Positions 46,660 to 55,919 of a stretch of 64,000 bases of DNA are shown here, in pieces. How positions within the stretch are numbered: position 1 is the first letter of the stretch; each line of letters opens with the position of its first letter. The notes beneath the pieces were generated by a model. That model was not told the DNA's origin. It searched no databases and saw only the letters and a list, made by a program, of their open reading frames with translations. Both the position numbers and the translations under genes were made by a program. This stretch comes from Candidatus Aminicenantota bacterium (GTDB lineage Bacteria > Acidobacteriota > Aminicenantia > Aminicenantales > UBA4085): assembly GCA_003141555.1 (NCBI GenBank), contig PLMN01000029.1, positions 89,922-153,921 on the forward strand, written 5' to 3'.

Positions 46660-47421
46660 GTGGGCCTCACTCGATTCCGCGGCTGGACCGCGGCTCTGGT
46701 CCTCGGCGTTGCGGTTTTCGCCGCAGCCGGGGCCGAGATCGCCCTTCCCCCGTCGCCCTCCCACTGGGCGACGGATAAGGCGGGCTTCCTGTCCGCCTCC
46801 GTTCTCTCGGCGCTCGATGCGCGCCTGCAGGCGTTCGAGCAGCGCGAAGGGCATCAGGTCCTCGTCTACATCGACAAGACGACGGGCGAGACGCCCCTCG
46901 AGGATTTCACGGTCAAGACCTTCGCCGCCTGGAAGGTCGGGCGAAAAGGCCTGGACGACGGCCTCGTCCTGTTCATCATGGCCGAGGACCGGAAGATCCG
47001 GATCGAGGTCGGCTACGGGCTCGAAGACAAGGTCACGGATGCCCGCGCCTCGCAGGTCATCGACAAGATCCTGGTCCCGAAGTTCAAGACGGGGGAGCAG
47101 GACGCGGCCGTTCCCGAGGCCGTGAATGCCCTCCTGGGGACCATCACCGGCGTTCCTACCGACGAAGCCGATATCGCCGCCGAGTCTTCCTCGGCCGGCG
47201 CGTCGAATTCGGCGGCGAAGATCCCGCCGGTCTTAATCATCATCGGCGTAATCCTGTTTCTTTTTCTGCTCATCACCCATCCCGCCTTGGTGTTCTCCAT
47301 CCTCCGGATCCTGTTCTACATCACCCTCAGCGGCGGGGGAGGGGGCGGACGCGGCGGCGGGGGAGGATTCAGCGGAGGCGGCGGCCGCTCGGGGGGCGGC
47401 GGCGCCTCGGGCGGATGGTAG
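46660..47421 (+). CDS. TPM-domain (YgcG-like) membrane protein
   Basis: 253 residues with a GTG start 3 bases after lemA. Signal peptide (ending near AAAGAE), TPM domain of about 130 residues with WATDKAGFLSASVLSALDA, GHQVLVYIDKTT and KIRIEVGYGLEDKVTDA, a membrane helix (about 189-208) and a Gly-rich tail. TPM domains bind metals or act as phosphatases in some proteins; the role in the LemA operon is unknown. The Gly-rich ending is usual for the family. Confidence 0.88.
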   Translation: MGLTRFRGWTAALVLGVAVFAAAGAEIALPPSPSHWATDKAGFLSASVLSALDARLQAFEQREGHQVLVYIDKTTGETPLEDFTVKTFAAWKVGRKGLDDGLVLFIMAEDRKIRIEVGYGLEDKVTDARASQVIDKILVPKFKTGEQDAAVPEAVNALLGTITGVPTDEADIAAESSSAGASNSAAKIPPVLIIIGVILFLFLLITHPALVFSILRILFYITLSGGGGGGRGGGGGFSGGGGRSGGGGASGGW

Positions 47422-47437
47422 CGAAAGGGAGTGGATC

Positions 47438-47893
47438 ATGGCCCTCATGCATCGGCGAAAGCTGTTGAAGGAAATCGATCCCGAGCGGATCAAGAGCGCC
47501 ATCCAGGCCGCGGAAAAGCGGACATCGGGGGAAATCCGGGTGTCCGTCTCCCAGTTCTTCTGGGGCCGGGTCCGCCCTGTGGCGGAGCGGACGTTCCGCC
47601 GGCTGGGGATGACGGCCACCAAGGACAGGAACGGGATCCTATTCTTCATCGTCCCGTCCCGGCGGCGGTTCGTCGTCCTGGGCGACGAGGGCATCCACGC
47701 CAAGGTCGGCCAGGAATTCTGGGATGCCCTCACGGCCGACCTATCCGGGGAGTTCAAGCAGGGTCGGTTCCAGGACGGCCTCCTGAAGGCGATCGCCGAC
47801 GTCGGCGAAAAGCTGGCCACCCACTTCCCCTACGACCCGCGGACGGACAAGAACGAGCTTCCGGACGACATCGATTTCGGCCGGAACCACTGA
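47438..47893 (+). CDS. Second TPM-domain protein
   Basis: 151 residues. TPM domain without signal or anchor: IQAAEKRTSGEIRVSVS, DRNGILFFIVPSRRRFVVLGDE and DLSGEFKQGRFQDGLLKAI. It is shorter than its neighbour and probably works with it at the membrane. ATG 47438 with AAAGGGAG upstream. Converges with yjbQ. Confidence 0.85.
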   Translation: MALMHRRKLLKEIDPERIKSAIQAAEKRTSGEIRVSVSQFFWGRVRPVAERTFRRLGMTATKDRNGILFFIVPSRRRFVVLGDEGIHAKVGQEFWDALTADLSGEFKQGRFQDGLLKAIADVGEKLATHFPYDPRTDKNELPDDIDFGRNH

Positions 47894-47932
47894 TCCCGGC
47901 CCGCGGCCCGGGGCGGATCTCGGCGGGTCCGG

Positions 47933-48349
47933 CTATTCGCCGATGATCTTCACCAGGACCCGCTTCCGCCGCCGGCCGTCGAACTCCCCGTAGAAAATCT
48001 GCTCCCAAGGCCCGAAATCGAGGCGGCCGCCGGTCACGGCGACGACGACTTCCCGGCCCATGATCTGGCGCTTCAAATGGGCGTCGGCGTTGTCCTCGCC
48101 GGTGTTGTGGCGGTAGGAGGACACGGGCTCGTGCGGGGCGAGATGCTCGAGCCAGTCCTCGAAATCGCGGTGCAAGCCGGACTCGTCGTCGTTGATGAAG
48201 ACCGAGGCCGTGATGTGCATGGCGTTGACCAGGCACAGCCCTTCCCGGATCCCGCTCTCGCGCAGGACCGCTTCGACCTGGGCGGTGATTTTGACGAACC
48301 CGCGGCGGGCGGGAACATTAAGCCAGATCTCCTGGCGGTGGCTTTTCAT
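47933..48349 (-). CDS. yjbQ: YjbQ-type protein (UPF0047)
   Basis: 138 residues, whole length of the family. [36 protein letters not shown] with conserved His residues, [16 protein letters not shown] and the end [16 protein letters not shown]. Family members have weak thiamine phosphate synthase activity and their real role is unsettled. No Shine-Dalgarno sequence; the -10 box lies 11 bases upstream. Stands alone. Confidence 0.93.
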   Translation of the reverse strand: MKSHRQEIWLNVPARRGFVKITAQVEAVLRESGIREGLCLVNAMHITASVFINDDESGLHRDFEDWLEHLAPHEPVSSYRHNTGEDNADAHLKRQIMGREVVVAVTGGRLDFGPWEQIFYGEFDGRRRKRVLVKIIGE

Positions 48350-48360
48350 GGAGAGGATCC

Positions 48361-48390
48361 ACTATAGTCGAGGGCCAGTTGGGAAGTCAA
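48361..48390 (-). promoter_or_regulatory. Promoter of yjbQ, near-leaderless
   Basis: Reading leftward: TTGACT (48390-48385), 18 bases and TATAGT (48366-48361). The expected start is about 5 bases before the ATG at 48349, and no ribosome-binding site is present. Confidence 0.65.
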
Positions 48391-48450
48391 TTCCGCGACC
48401 TGGATGCAATGGCCCCCGCCCTCGTCCGTCCTAGAGATGGGTGCGAAATG

Positions 48451-48529
48451 GACTGCGGAAATGATCCCCCAAGCAAGGCTTGGGGCACCGGCTGGCGCGG
48501 GGGTGCGGGCCAAGGCGCCCGCCCCTGCC
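48451..48529 (+). repeat. 78-base palindromic repeat, family 3, full copy
   Basis: Starts GACTGCGGAAATGATCCCC, holds the stem CCCCAAGC/GCTTGGGG, then CACCGGCTGGCGCGGGGGTGC and a second stem GGGC...GCCC, and ends CGCCCCTGCC. The reverse complement occurs almost unchanged at 55842-55919. Confidence 0.8.
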
Positions 48530-48564
48530 ACTTGCCCTGGCTCGCAATTGTAGACGCTCGCCAG

Positions 48565-48606
48565 GACTGCGGAAATGATCCCCAAGCAAGGCTTGGGGTC
48601 CCTGCC
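48565..48606 (+). repeat. Family 3 repeat, shortened copy
   Basis: GACTGCGGAAATGATCCCC with stem CCCCAAGC/GCTTGGGG runs straight into TCCCTGCC, so the middle of the unit is missing. Its end lies 2 bases before the tetR -35 box. Confidence 0.75.
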
Positions 48607-48608
48607 GC

Positions 48609-48638
48609 TTGACAGACGGCCCGGGGGAGGCGTATTAT
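48609..48638 (+). promoter_or_regulatory. Promoter of the TetR/RND efflux operon
   Basis: Consensus TTGACA (48609-48614), 18 bases and TATTAT (48633-48638). Confidence 0.75.
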
Positions 48639-48655
48639 GACTCACTGGTAAGAAA

Positions 48656-48672
48656 TTGACCGGTTGGTCGAA
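48656..48672 (+). promoter_or_regulatory. Likely TetR operator
   Basis: TTGACCGGTTGGTCGAA contains the inverted pair GACC...GGTC, resembling operators of efflux-type TetR repressors. It lies just after the predicted transcription start, where a bound repressor would block RNA polymerase. Inference from position and symmetry. Confidence 0.45.
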
Positions 48673-48679
48673 AAACGGG

Positions 48680-48701
48680 GCCGGCCCTCTGAAGGGCCGG
48701 C
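48680..48701 (+). other. Stable hairpin in the tetR leader
   Basis: GCCGGCCCT and AGGGCCGGC make a perfect 9-bp stem with a CTGA loop, 23 bases before the tetR ATG. No T-run follows, so it is not an intrinsic terminator; it might affect translation or mRNA stability. Confidence 0.5.
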
Positions 48702-48724
48702 GAAGGGATTCTCCAAGCAAGAAC

Positions 48725-49336
48725 ATGAGCGTCAAGGACCGCCGCGAGCGCGAAGAGAAAGCGAGGCTGGATGCCATCCTGGCGGCCGCCGAGGCCATTT
48801 TCGCCCGGAGCGGCTATTATCAGACCCGCATGGAGGACATTGCCCGGGAGGCCGAGCTGGCCAAGGGGACGCTCTACTACTACTTCAAAAGCAAGGACGA
48901 GATTTACATCCACTTGCTCGAACGGGAAGCCCGCGCCCTTCACGAGGAGATCCGCCGCCGGATGACCGAAGATTCTTCGCTCTTGGAGGCCCTCCGACAA
49001 GCCTTCGACCTCTATGTCGAGTATTTCGAGGCCAATCCGGCCTATCTCAAGATGTTCCTACCTTACATGTCCGGTGCCGTTCACTTGACGGGGAGCGTCA
49101 CGAAGGCCCGGACCGCCCTCGACGGAGAGGCCCCCGGCGGGTTCATCAGCGATGCGTTCAAAAAAAGGATCCGCCGGGAGAAGCTTCCCGTCAACCCGGA
49201 CGACATGATGAAATTCCTGAAAACCCTGCAGATCGGGATCGGGCTCAAGCTTCTCGACGGCCGCAAAGACGAAGCCCAGGCCGCCGTCCGCTTCTTCCTC
49301 GATCTCATCCGCCGTGTCATGGAGGACAAGAAATGA
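48725..49336 (+). CDS. TetR family transcriptional repressor
   Basis: 203 residues. N-terminal helix-turn-helix: DAILAAAEAIFARSGYYQ, TRMEDIAREAELAKGTLYYY and FKSKDEIYIHLLE, the classic TetR pattern. The C-terminal ligand domain is not assignable. ATG 48725 (MSVKDRRE) is the likely start; the site has no strong Shine-Dalgarno sequence. It is the first gene of the efflux operon and probably represses it together with itself. Overlaps the next gene by ATGA. Confidence 0.93.
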   Translation: MSVKDRREREEKARLDAILAAAEAIFARSGYYQTRMEDIAREAELAKGTLYYYFKSKDEIYIHLLEREARALHEEIRRRMTEDSSLLEALRQAFDLYVEYFEANPAYLKMFLPYMSGAVHLTGSVTKARTALDGEAPGGFISDAFKKRIRREKLPVNPDDMMKFLKTLQIGIGLKLLDGRKDEAQAAVRFFLDLIRRVMEDKK

Positions 49337-50637
49337 CCCAACGACGTTTTTGGCTTCTCGGGAGCCTGGTCCTGCTGGCCGCCTCGGCCGCTCGCGGCCA
49401 GGACAAGATGCCCCTGAAGGACGCCGTCGACCTCATCCTGAAGAACAACGCTCAGGTCCAGATCGCCGCCGAGTCCGTTCTCGGGGCGGAGTACAAGATC
49501 ACCGAATCCAAGAGCCAGTACTGGCCCCAGGTGAGCGTCGCGGGCAACTACACCCGGATGAGCCTGTTCGGCACGTTCTCCCTCCCGTGGAACGGGCAGA
49601 TGATGACCATCCAGTTCGGCACGCCCAACAACTACAACATGCGGGCCTCGATCATGGAACAGGTCTTCAACTGGGGCCGGACCGCCCGGACGATCGAGAT
49701 GAGCAAGTCCGGCGTCGACCTCGCCCAGGACGGCGTCCAGCTGACCAAGCACATGCTCGGCTACCAAGCCGTTCCCCTTTTCTATGGGACGGTCTTTTTC
49801 CGCGAGGCGATCAAGGTCCTCGAGGACAACCTGAAGGCTTTCGAGCAGAAGGCGGCTTCGACCAAGGAGCGCTACGACGCCGGACTGGCCTCGAGCTTCG
49901 ACGTCAATCTCCTCCAGGTCCAGATCAGCACCCTGCGAGGCCAGAAGGTCGATTTCGAGAATGGCATCGCCAAGTTCCGGATCGCGTTCAACGCCCTCTC
50001 CGGCCGCGATGAGATGGTGCCCTTTGAGCCGGACGCCGCGCTCGCCTTCGAAGCCGCCCGCTTCGACAAGGAGGCCCTGCTCAAGGAGGCCTTCGCCGGC
50101 CGGGTCGAGTTCCAGCAGGTCGGCCACCAGTTCGACCTGGGCCGCGCCTCGCTCGGGCTGGCCAAGACGGGCGACAAGCCGACCGTGTCGGCCGTGTTCA
50201 ACTACGAGTTCCGGAACGGGTTCATGCCCGACATGAATACGATCAAAGGCGACTGGACGGCCGCCGTGTCGGTGGCCTACGCCCCCTTCGACGGGCGGCG
50301 GACCGCGGCCCAGGTCGCCCAGGCCGAATCCAATTTGAAAACCGTCGAGCTGCGGCGGGGCGATCTCGAGCGGAACGTGGCCCAGGAGATCGAGTCCCTG
50401 CTCGCCGACCTGGCCGCGACCGAGCAGAAGCTCGACATCGAAAAGGTCAAGATCCGCCAGGCCGAGGACACGCTCCGGATCGCCGAAGAGCGCTACCGCA
50501 ACGGCCTGATGAGCGCAACCGAGCTCGTCGACGCCCAGAACGGCCTCGAGAGCGCCAAGCTCAACGCCCTGCAGCTTGCCTACGACCATATCCTGAGCCA
50601 ATACAGCCTGTTCCGGGCTTGTGGGAGGAAATTATGA
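49333..50637 (+). CDS. TolC-like outer membrane efflux protein
   Basis: 434 residues with signal peptide (ending near AARG). Long helical OEP domains with KDAVDLILKNNAQVQIAAES, ERYDAGLASSFDVNLLQVQ and the repeat ERYRNGLMSATELVDAQN, the pair of similar blocks typical of TolC. It forms the outer-membrane channel of the tripartite pump. Start ATG overlaps the tetR stop; its own stop overlaps the adaptor start. Confidence 0.9.
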   Translation: MTQRRFWLLGSLVLLAASAARGQDKMPLKDAVDLILKNNAQVQIAAESVLGAEYKITESKSQYWPQVSVAGNYTRMSLFGTFSLPWNGQMMTIQFGTPNNYNMRASIMEQVFNWGRTARTIEMSKSGVDLAQDGVQLTKHMLGYQAVPLFYGTVFFREAIKVLEDNLKAFEQKAASTKERYDAGLASSFDVNLLQVQISTLRGQKVDFENGIAKFRIAFNALSGRDEMVPFEPDAALAFEAARFDKEALLKEAFAGRVEFQQVGHQFDLGRASLGLAKTGDKPTVSAVFNYEFRNGFMPDMNTIKGDWTAAVSVAYAPFDGRRTAAQVAQAESNLKTVELRRGDLERNVAQEIESLLADLAATEQKLDIEKVKIRQAEDTLRIAEERYRNGLMSATELVDAQNGLESAKLNALQLAYDHILSQYSLFRACGRKL

Positions 50638-51551
50638 AGATCTTCCGAATCATCATCGTCCTGATCCTGGTCGCCCTCGTGGCGTTCATCGGCTACCGGG
50701 CCAGCCAGAACATTCAGGCCAAGAAGAAGGCCATGAGCCAGCCCGCCCCCGAGATCATCGTCCCGGTGGAGGTGGTGGCCCCGGCCAAGCTGGAGATCGC
50801 GGACAAGGTCCACGCCGTGGGCAGCATCCAGTCGGATGCCGAGGTCTCGATCTTTTCCAAGGTGGCGGGCAAGATCGCCAACAACCTGGTCAAGATGGGG
50901 AGCGTCATCACCCCCGGCCAGGTCGTCTCCGTGGTCAACCGGGACGAAGTCGGGTACGACTACAAGCCCTACGAAGTGAAGAGCGACGCCAAGGGCGTGG
51001 TCGCCCGGATCCTCCTCAATCCCGGCGCCTCGGTCAACCCCAACTCGCCGATCATGAACCTCGTCGACATCGACCTGGTCAAGGTCGTCGTGGCCGTGGA
51101 CGAGAAGAAGATCCGGTTCATCGGGCTCGGCCAGAGCGCCCGCGTGACGCTCGAGGCGTACCCGGGCGAAGCTTTCGCGGCCAAGGTCACCACCATCAGC
51201 CCGGTGGGGAACGCCGTCAGCCGGACGATCGACGTCGAGCTCTCGACGCCCAATCCCGCCCACCGCATCAAGCCGGGGATGTACGTCGAGGTCGAGTGGA
51301 CGATCAGCTCCCGCCCGGCGACCGTCGTCCCGCTCGCGTCCATCATCGACCGCGGCGGCCAGAAATATGTCTTCCTCGCCGCCGACGGCCTGGCAAAGAT
51401 GGTCCCCGTGGCGATCGGCGTCGTCGCCGGCGACGCGATCGAGATCGTGTCCGGCCTCGCGGGCGGGGAGAAGGTCATCACCACGGGCGCCGGCCAGCTC
51501 AACGACAAGGACAAGATCAGGGTCGTCGAGAAGTCGGCCGCCGGATACTGA
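50634..51551 (+). CDS. RND efflux membrane fusion protein
   Basis: 305 residues. One N-terminal membrane helix (about 6-24), beta-barrel and lipoyl halves with VHAVGSIQSDAEVSIFSKVAG and AKGVVARILLNPGASV, and a C-terminal block with VVPLASIIDRGGQKYVFLAADG. Shorter than usual because the alpha-hairpin between the lipoyl halves is small. It links the RND pump with TolC. ATG 50634 overlaps the TolC stop. Confidence 0.9.
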   Translation: MKIFRIIIVLILVALVAFIGYRASQNIQAKKKAMSQPAPEIIVPVEVVAPAKLEIADKVHAVGSIQSDAEVSIFSKVAGKIANNLVKMGSVITPGQVVSVVNRDEVGYDYKPYEVKSDAKGVVARILLNPGASVNPNSPIMNLVDIDLVKVVVAVDEKKIRFIGLGQSARVTLEAYPGEAFAAKVTTISPVGNAVSRTIDVELSTPNPAHRIKPGMYVEVEWTISSRPATVVPLASIIDRGGQKYVFLAADGLAKMVPVAIGVVAGDAIEIVSGLAGGEKVITTGAGQLNDKDKIRVVEKSAAGY

Positions 51552-51566
51552 GAGAGGCGGCCCGCC

Positions 51567-54500
51567 ATGAGAATCGCCGACATTTCGATCAAGCAGCCGG
51601 TCTTCATCACCATGGTCGTCTTGGCCCTGGTGGTGGTGGGCCTTTTATCCTACAGCCGCCTGGGCGTTGACCTGATGCCCGACGTCACCCTCCCGATCGT
51701 GGCGGTCACGATCGCCAACCCCGGGGTCGGCCCCGAAGAGATGGAATCCCAGGTCACCAAGCCGATCGAGGACGCCCTGAGCACCATCAACGGCCTGGAC
51801 AAGCTCACCTCGACCTCGGCCGAGGGCATCTCGGTCATCGTCGCCTCGTTCGTCCTGGAAAAGGATTCGCAGATCGCCTCAACCGAGGTCCGGGAGAAGG
51901 TGGCCGCGATCCGGAACACGCTGCCCCGGGAGATCATCGAGCCGGTCATCAACAAGTTCGATCCCTCAGCCGTGCCGATCGTCTCCTATTCCATCCTCGG
52001 CCGGAGCGGCCGGATGAACCTGTCCCAGGTCCGATCCTATCTCGACGACAGGATCAGGCCCCAGATCCAGCAGGTGGAGGGCGTCGGGGCGGTCGACCTC
52101 GTCGGCGGCCTCGAGCGTGAGATCCAGGTCGAAGTCAATCTGGACCGGATGAACGCCCAGGGCATCTCCATCGCCCAGGTCACCCAGGCGATCCGGGGCG
52201 AAAACCTGAACCTCCCCGCCGGCCGGGTCACGGAGAAGTCCCAGGATTTCCTCGTCCGGACGAAGGCCGAGTTCACGAGCCTCGCGGAGATGCTCGACAT
52301 CGTCGTGGCCAACGTCGCCGGCAATCCCGTCCACCTCAAGGACATCGCCGCGGTCAAGGACGACTTCAAGACCAAGCGGATGATCTCCCGGATCAACGGC
52401 CGGGAGTGCGTCAGCCTCGTCGTCCAGAAGCAGTCGGGGACGAACACGGTCATGGTCGCCGACCAGGTCAACAAGATGATGACCGCCGTGGAGAAGGCCA
52501 ACCCCGACCTCGAGGTCCACACGGCCACCGACTCCTCCGTCCAGATCAAGGACTCCCGGGACGACGTCATCAACAGCCTCGTCCTCGGCGTCCTGTTCGC
52601 CGGGATCGTCGTCCTCTTCTCGTTCGGCGACCTCCGGAACACGCTGATCACCATCGCCGGGCTGCCGGTCTGCCTCATCGCCGCCTTCGGCGTCATGGGC
52701 CTGCTCGGCTATACGGTCAATATCATCACCCTCTTGGCCTTGAGCCTCTCGGTCGGGCTCCTGATCGACGACGCCATCGTCGTTCGCGAGAACATCTTTC
52801 GCCACATGGAGAAGCTCCATCAGGATCCCATGAAGGCCGCGAGCGAGGGGACATCCGAGGTCGGCCTGGCCGTCACGGCCACGACCATGACCATCGTCGC
52901 GGTCTTCCTCCCGGTGGCCTTCACCACCGGCATCGCCGGCAAGTTCTTCCGCCAGTTCGGCGTGACCGTCGCGGCCGCGGTCCTGATCTCGCTCTTCGAG
53001 GCCTTCACCTTCGCGCCCATGCTCTCGGCCTACTTCTTCAAGAAGACGGAGCGCGAGGAGGGGGCCAAAAAGACGCTCTCGATGCGTTTCCAGGACGGCG
53101 TCACCCGTTTCTACGAGTCCCTCGGGGGGAATTACCGGCCCATCCTCCGCTGGGCGCTGCGGCATCGGGCGATCATGGTCGGCCTGACGACGATCGTCTT
53201 CGTCCTGAGCGCCTACCTGTTCACCGTCGTGGGCACCGGCGGAACCCCCCACGGCGACCGGCCGGAGTTCAACCTCCAGGTCCAGACAGCCTCGGGCAGC
53301 TCGCTCGACCAGACCGACGCCATCATCCGCGGGATCGAAGCCAAGCTCCGCCAGCAGCCCGAAATCAAGGACATCGCTACGGTCGTGGGCTCGACCGACG
53401 GCTCGTCCGACGTGGCCACGATCAACGTCAAGCTCGGCCTGAGCACCAAGGAATCGCGCGGCTACGAGGACGTGCTCCGGCCGAAGCTCATAGGCATTCC
53501 CGGGGCCACGCTCACCTTCCAGGAAGCGAGCTCCATGGGCGGCGCGGCCTTCTCCTCGCTCCAGCAGCTCCCCATCCAGATCAACCTCAAGGGAACGGAC
53601 CTCTCCGCCCTGGGCCGGGCGAGCGACATGGTCCTCGTCGCCCTGCGGGGGATCAGCGGCCTCGTCGACGTCAACAGCGACAACCGGCCGCCCAAGCCCG
53701 AGCTCCAGATCCAGATCGACCGGGAGCGCGCCTCGCGGCTCGGGACGGGCACGGCCCAGATCGCGGGGACGATGCGGTCGATCGTCGACGGCGACATCGC
53801 CTCGAAGTACCGGGAAGAGGAGAAGCTCTACGACATCCGGGTCCGGGCGACGGAAGATCTGCGCTTCAACCTCGAGCGCCTAGGGCGGGTCTACCTGCCC
53901 ACGATGCGCGGAGGGACCATCACCCTCGACCAGGTCGCCGGTCTCCTGACGGTCAACGGCCCGACCCAGATCAAGCGCGCCGACCGGACCCGCCAGATCA
54001 TGATCGGGGCCAACATCCTCCGGGGACGGCCGCTCAACGAGATCACCCAGAAGGTCAACGCCGCCCTGGCGTCCCTGGGCCTTCCCCGGGGCGTGACCTA
54101 CCAGTTCGGCGGGCAAGTCGAGCAGAACCAGAAGATGTTCGCCTCGCTCGGGCTGGCCCTGGGCCTGGCCATCGTCTTCGTCTACATGGTCCTCGCGTCC
54201 CAGTTCGGCTCGTTCATCCAGCCCTTCGCCCTCATGCTCGCCCTGCCGCTGTCCATCATCGGGGCCGTCCTCGGGCTGCTGATCGCCAACAAGCTCTTCG
54301 ACATGGTGGCCTTCATCGGCCTGATCATGCTCATGGGCCTCGTGACGAAGAACTCCATCCTGCTCATCGACTACATCAACCAGCTCCGGCGGAAGGGGCT
54401 GAAGCGGTTCGAGGCCATCATCGAAGCCGGTTCAACGCGGCTCCGGCCGATCCTCATGACCTCGCTGGCCATGATCCTGGGCATGATCCCGGTTGCGGCC

Positions 54501-54662
54501 GGGTTCGGGACGAGCTCGAGCTTCCGGGCGGCGATCGGCTATACGATCATCGGTGGCTTGATCAGCTCCACGGTCCTAACCTTGGTCGTCGTTCCGGTCG
54601 TGTATTCGATCCTGGACGACGTCGTCCGGAAGACTAAGCGGGGCAAGAAGGAAGATCGGTAA
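51567..54662 (+). CDS. RND efflux pump inner-membrane transporter
   Basis: 1031 residues, HAE1/AcrB size. Twelve transmembrane helices in two halves with large periplasmic loops. Proton-relay residues are present: the Asp pair in [15 protein letters not shown] (TM4) and Lys in [16 protein letters not shown] (TM10). N-terminus [18 protein letters not shown] and pseudo-repeat at about residue 850. Expels drugs, bile-like compounds or metabolites using the proton gradient. Shine-Dalgarno GAGAGG before ATG 51567. Last gene of the operon. Confidence 0.96.
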   Translation: MRIADISIKQPVFITMVVLALVVVGLLSYSRLGVDLMPDVTLPIVAVTIANPGVGPEEMESQVTKPIEDALSTINGLDKLTSTSAEGISVIVASFVLEKDSQIASTEVREKVAAIRNTLPREIIEPVINKFDPSAVPIVSYSILGRSGRMNLSQVRSYLDDRIRPQIQQVEGVGAVDLVGGLEREIQVEVNLDRMNAQGISIAQVTQAIRGENLNLPAGRVTEKSQDFLVRTKAEFTSLAEMLDIVVANVAGNPVHLKDIAAVKDDFKTKRMISRINGRECVSLVVQKQSGTNTVMVADQVNKMMTAVEKANPDLEVHTATDSSVQIKDSRDDVINSLVLGVLFAGIVVLFSFGDLRNTLITIAGLPVCLIAAFGVMGLLGYTVNIITLLALSLSVGLLIDDAIVVRENIFRHMEKLHQDPMKAASEGTSEVGLAVTATTMTIVAVFLPVAFTTGIAGKFFRQFGVTVAAAVLISLFEAFTFAPMLSAYFFKKTEREEGAKKTLSMRFQDGVTRFYESLGGNYRPILRWALRHRAIMVGLTTIVFVLSAYLFTVVGTGGTPHGDRPEFNLQVQTASGSSLDQTDAIIRGIEAKLRQQPEIKDIATVVGSTDGSSDVATINVKLGLSTKESRGYEDVLRPKLIGIPGATLTFQEASSMGGAAFSSLQQLPIQINLKGTDLSALGRASDMVLVALRGISGLVDVNSDNRPPKPELQIQIDRERASRLGTGTAQIAGTMRSIVDGDIASKYREEEKLYDIRVRATEDLRFNLERLGRVYLPTMRGGTITLDQVAGLLTVNGPTQIKRADRTRQIMIGANILRGRPLNEITQKVNAALASLGLPRGVTYQFGGQVEQNQKMFASLGLALGLAIVFVYMVLASQFGSFIQPFALMLALPLSIIGAVLGLLIANKLFDMVAFIGLIMLMGLVTKNSILLIDYINQLRRKGLKRFEAIIEAGSTRLRPILMTSLAMILGMIPVAAGFGTSSSFRAAIGYTIIGGLISSTVLTLVVVPVVYSILDDVVRKTKRGKKEDR

Positions 54663-54680
54663 TCCTGGCGGGGCCGGGCC

Positions 54681-54770
54681 TCAGAGCCCGGCGCACAGCT
54701 GGGACCACTTCTCGTAGTCCGCCCGAGCTTTTTTGAGGAGCGCCTGGAAGCGGGGCTCTCCGGTTGTCAT
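54681..54770 (-). pseudogene. 29-codon frame overlapping the fbp stop, probable gene relic
   Basis: Starts with an ATGA overlap at the fbp stop and reads GEPRFQALLKKARADYEKW, which looks like the C-terminal tail seen in some TPR proteins, then stops. It is too short for the domain, so it is likely the remainder of a deleted gene, or simply a short coupled peptide. A GCCGGGC/GCCCGGC hairpin (54673-54692) overlaps its end. Confidence 0.35.
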
Positions 54771-55750
54771 CCCTTCAAGACTTTGGCGATATCCTCGATC
54801 AGGGGCTTCGACCCGATATAGAGCGAGCTCCGCTGGTGGGGCTGCTCCGGGACGATGTCCAGGATCGGCGTTCCCCGCTCGTCGATGGCCGCCCCGCCGG
54901 CCTCGTGGGCCATGAAAGCCACGACCGCGGCTTCATACATAAGCCGCAGCTTGCCCTGGGGGCGGTTCTTCTTGGGATCGGGATGGTTGATGATCGCCGG
55001 GTAGAGGAAAAGTCCCCCGTTGCCCAGGATCCGGTGAAAGTCGCCGGCCAGGGAGCCCATGTACCGGAAGGCGAACTGGCCCTCGTTGTCCTTGATCCAT
55101 TTCCGGACCGGTTCGGCGAATGTCCGCCGGTTCGCCGAGTTGAAGGACAGCTCCCAGGTCTTCCGGTTCTCGGGGATGAAGATCTGGGTCGGCTTGACGT
55201 AATTGAATGTCTCGTCGATGTGGAACCGCCAGCAACCCGCCTCGTGGAGGGCGATGGTGAACGTGCCGGTGGGGATGACGAACATCCCGGCGGCGATGAA
55301 CTCGCGGCCCGCGCGCAGGTGCATGTCCTCGGCCCCGCCGAGGTCGCGCTTGGCGATGCCGAACAAGAAGCCGATGGGCAGGTTGTGGGGCACGTTCGAC
55401 GACCCGTCCATGGGGTCGTAATAGACGAAATACCGGCCGCCCTCCTCGTTCATCCGGATGAGGTCTTCCTCTTCCTCGCCCACCGCGTAGATAACCCGCC
55501 CCGACCTCGCCAGGTTGTGCTTGACGAGCTCGTTGGCGATCAGGTCCATGTGGAGAACTTCCTCGCCTTGGATGTTGACCGAGCCTTCCAGCCCGAGGTC
55601 GCCCCGGAGGGCTCCCGTGGAATAATAATACTGGATGCGCTTGCCGGCGTTCATGATCGAGTTCATCAGGATGATGAAGTTGTAGCTCCGTTTATGACGC
55701 TCCTGATGCTCGAGCAGGAAGTCAATGAATGTTTTTTCGAATTGAAGCAT
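54767..55750 (-). CDS. fbp: Fructose-1,6-bisphosphatase class I
   Basis: 327 residues, normal length. Hydrolyses fructose 1,6-bisphosphate in gluconeogenesis. The metal-binding signature YDPMDGSSNV is preceded by VGEEEEDLIRM and NIQGEEVLHMDLIANELV; FRYMGSLAGDFHRIL and RLMYEAAVVAFMAHEAGG form the substrate region. GGAGGAGG before ATG 55750. Own promoter; a family 3 repeat sits right behind the -35. Confidence 0.96.
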   Translation of the reverse strand: MLQFEKTFIDFLLEHQERHKRSYNFIILMNSIMNAGKRIQYYYSTGALRGDLGLEGSVNIQGEEVLHMDLIANELVKHNLARSGRVIYAVGEEEEDLIRMNEEGGRYFVYYDPMDGSSNVPHNLPIGFLFGIAKRDLGGAEDMHLRAGREFIAAGMFVIPTGTFTIALHEAGCWRFHIDETFNYVKPTQIFIPENRKTWELSFNSANRRTFAEPVRKWIKDNEGQFAFRYMGSLAGDFHRILGNGGLFLYPAIINHPDPKKNRPQGKLRLMYEAAVVAFMAHEAGGAAIDERGTPILDIVPEQPHQRSSLYIGSKPLIEDIAKVLKG

Positions 55751-55806
55751 TCGACCTCCTCCGTTCGGCTCTGCTGACGGGCCCCGCCGCTTCCGGCGGC
55801 GCGACT

Positions 55807-55835
55807 ACTATAGCGTTATTCCCCGGACCGGACAA
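55807..55835 (-). promoter_or_regulatory. Promoter of fbp
   Basis: Reading leftward: TTGTCC (55835-55830), a 17-base spacer and TATAGT (55812-55807). The repeat at 55842-55919 ends 6 bases upstream of the -35. Confidence 0.6.
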
Positions 55836-55841
55836 GGCGGC

Positions 55842-55919
55842 GGCAGGGGCGGGCACTTTGGCCCGCACCCCCGCGTCAGCCGGTGCCCCAGGCCTTGCCT
55901 GGGGATCATTTTCTGCCGT
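55842..55919 (-). repeat. 78-base palindromic repeat, family 3, inverted copy
   Basis: Reverse complement of the unit at 48451-48529, nearly identical over its length, with stems CCCCAGGC/GCCTGGGG and GGGC/GCCC. Its outer edge includes the last three codons and stop of the DUF58/transglutaminase gene. Confidence 0.8.

Larger units (their letters stand above)
48391..48608. other. Gene-free part of the yjbQ-tetR intergenic region
   Basis: The gap between the two divergent genes is 375 bases. Besides the two promoters and the operator listed separately, it holds a full and a shortened copy of a 78-base repeat (family 3). I see no small gene. Confidence 0.6.

Noticed and set aside
47330-47420. 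Gly-rich low-complexity stretch as a tandem repeat element
   Set aside because: It is the in-frame Gly/Ser tail of the TPM protein, common in that family.
48451-48606. CRISPR array
   Set aside because: Only two units, of unequal length, with internal palindromes and no regular spacers; no cas genes in the window.
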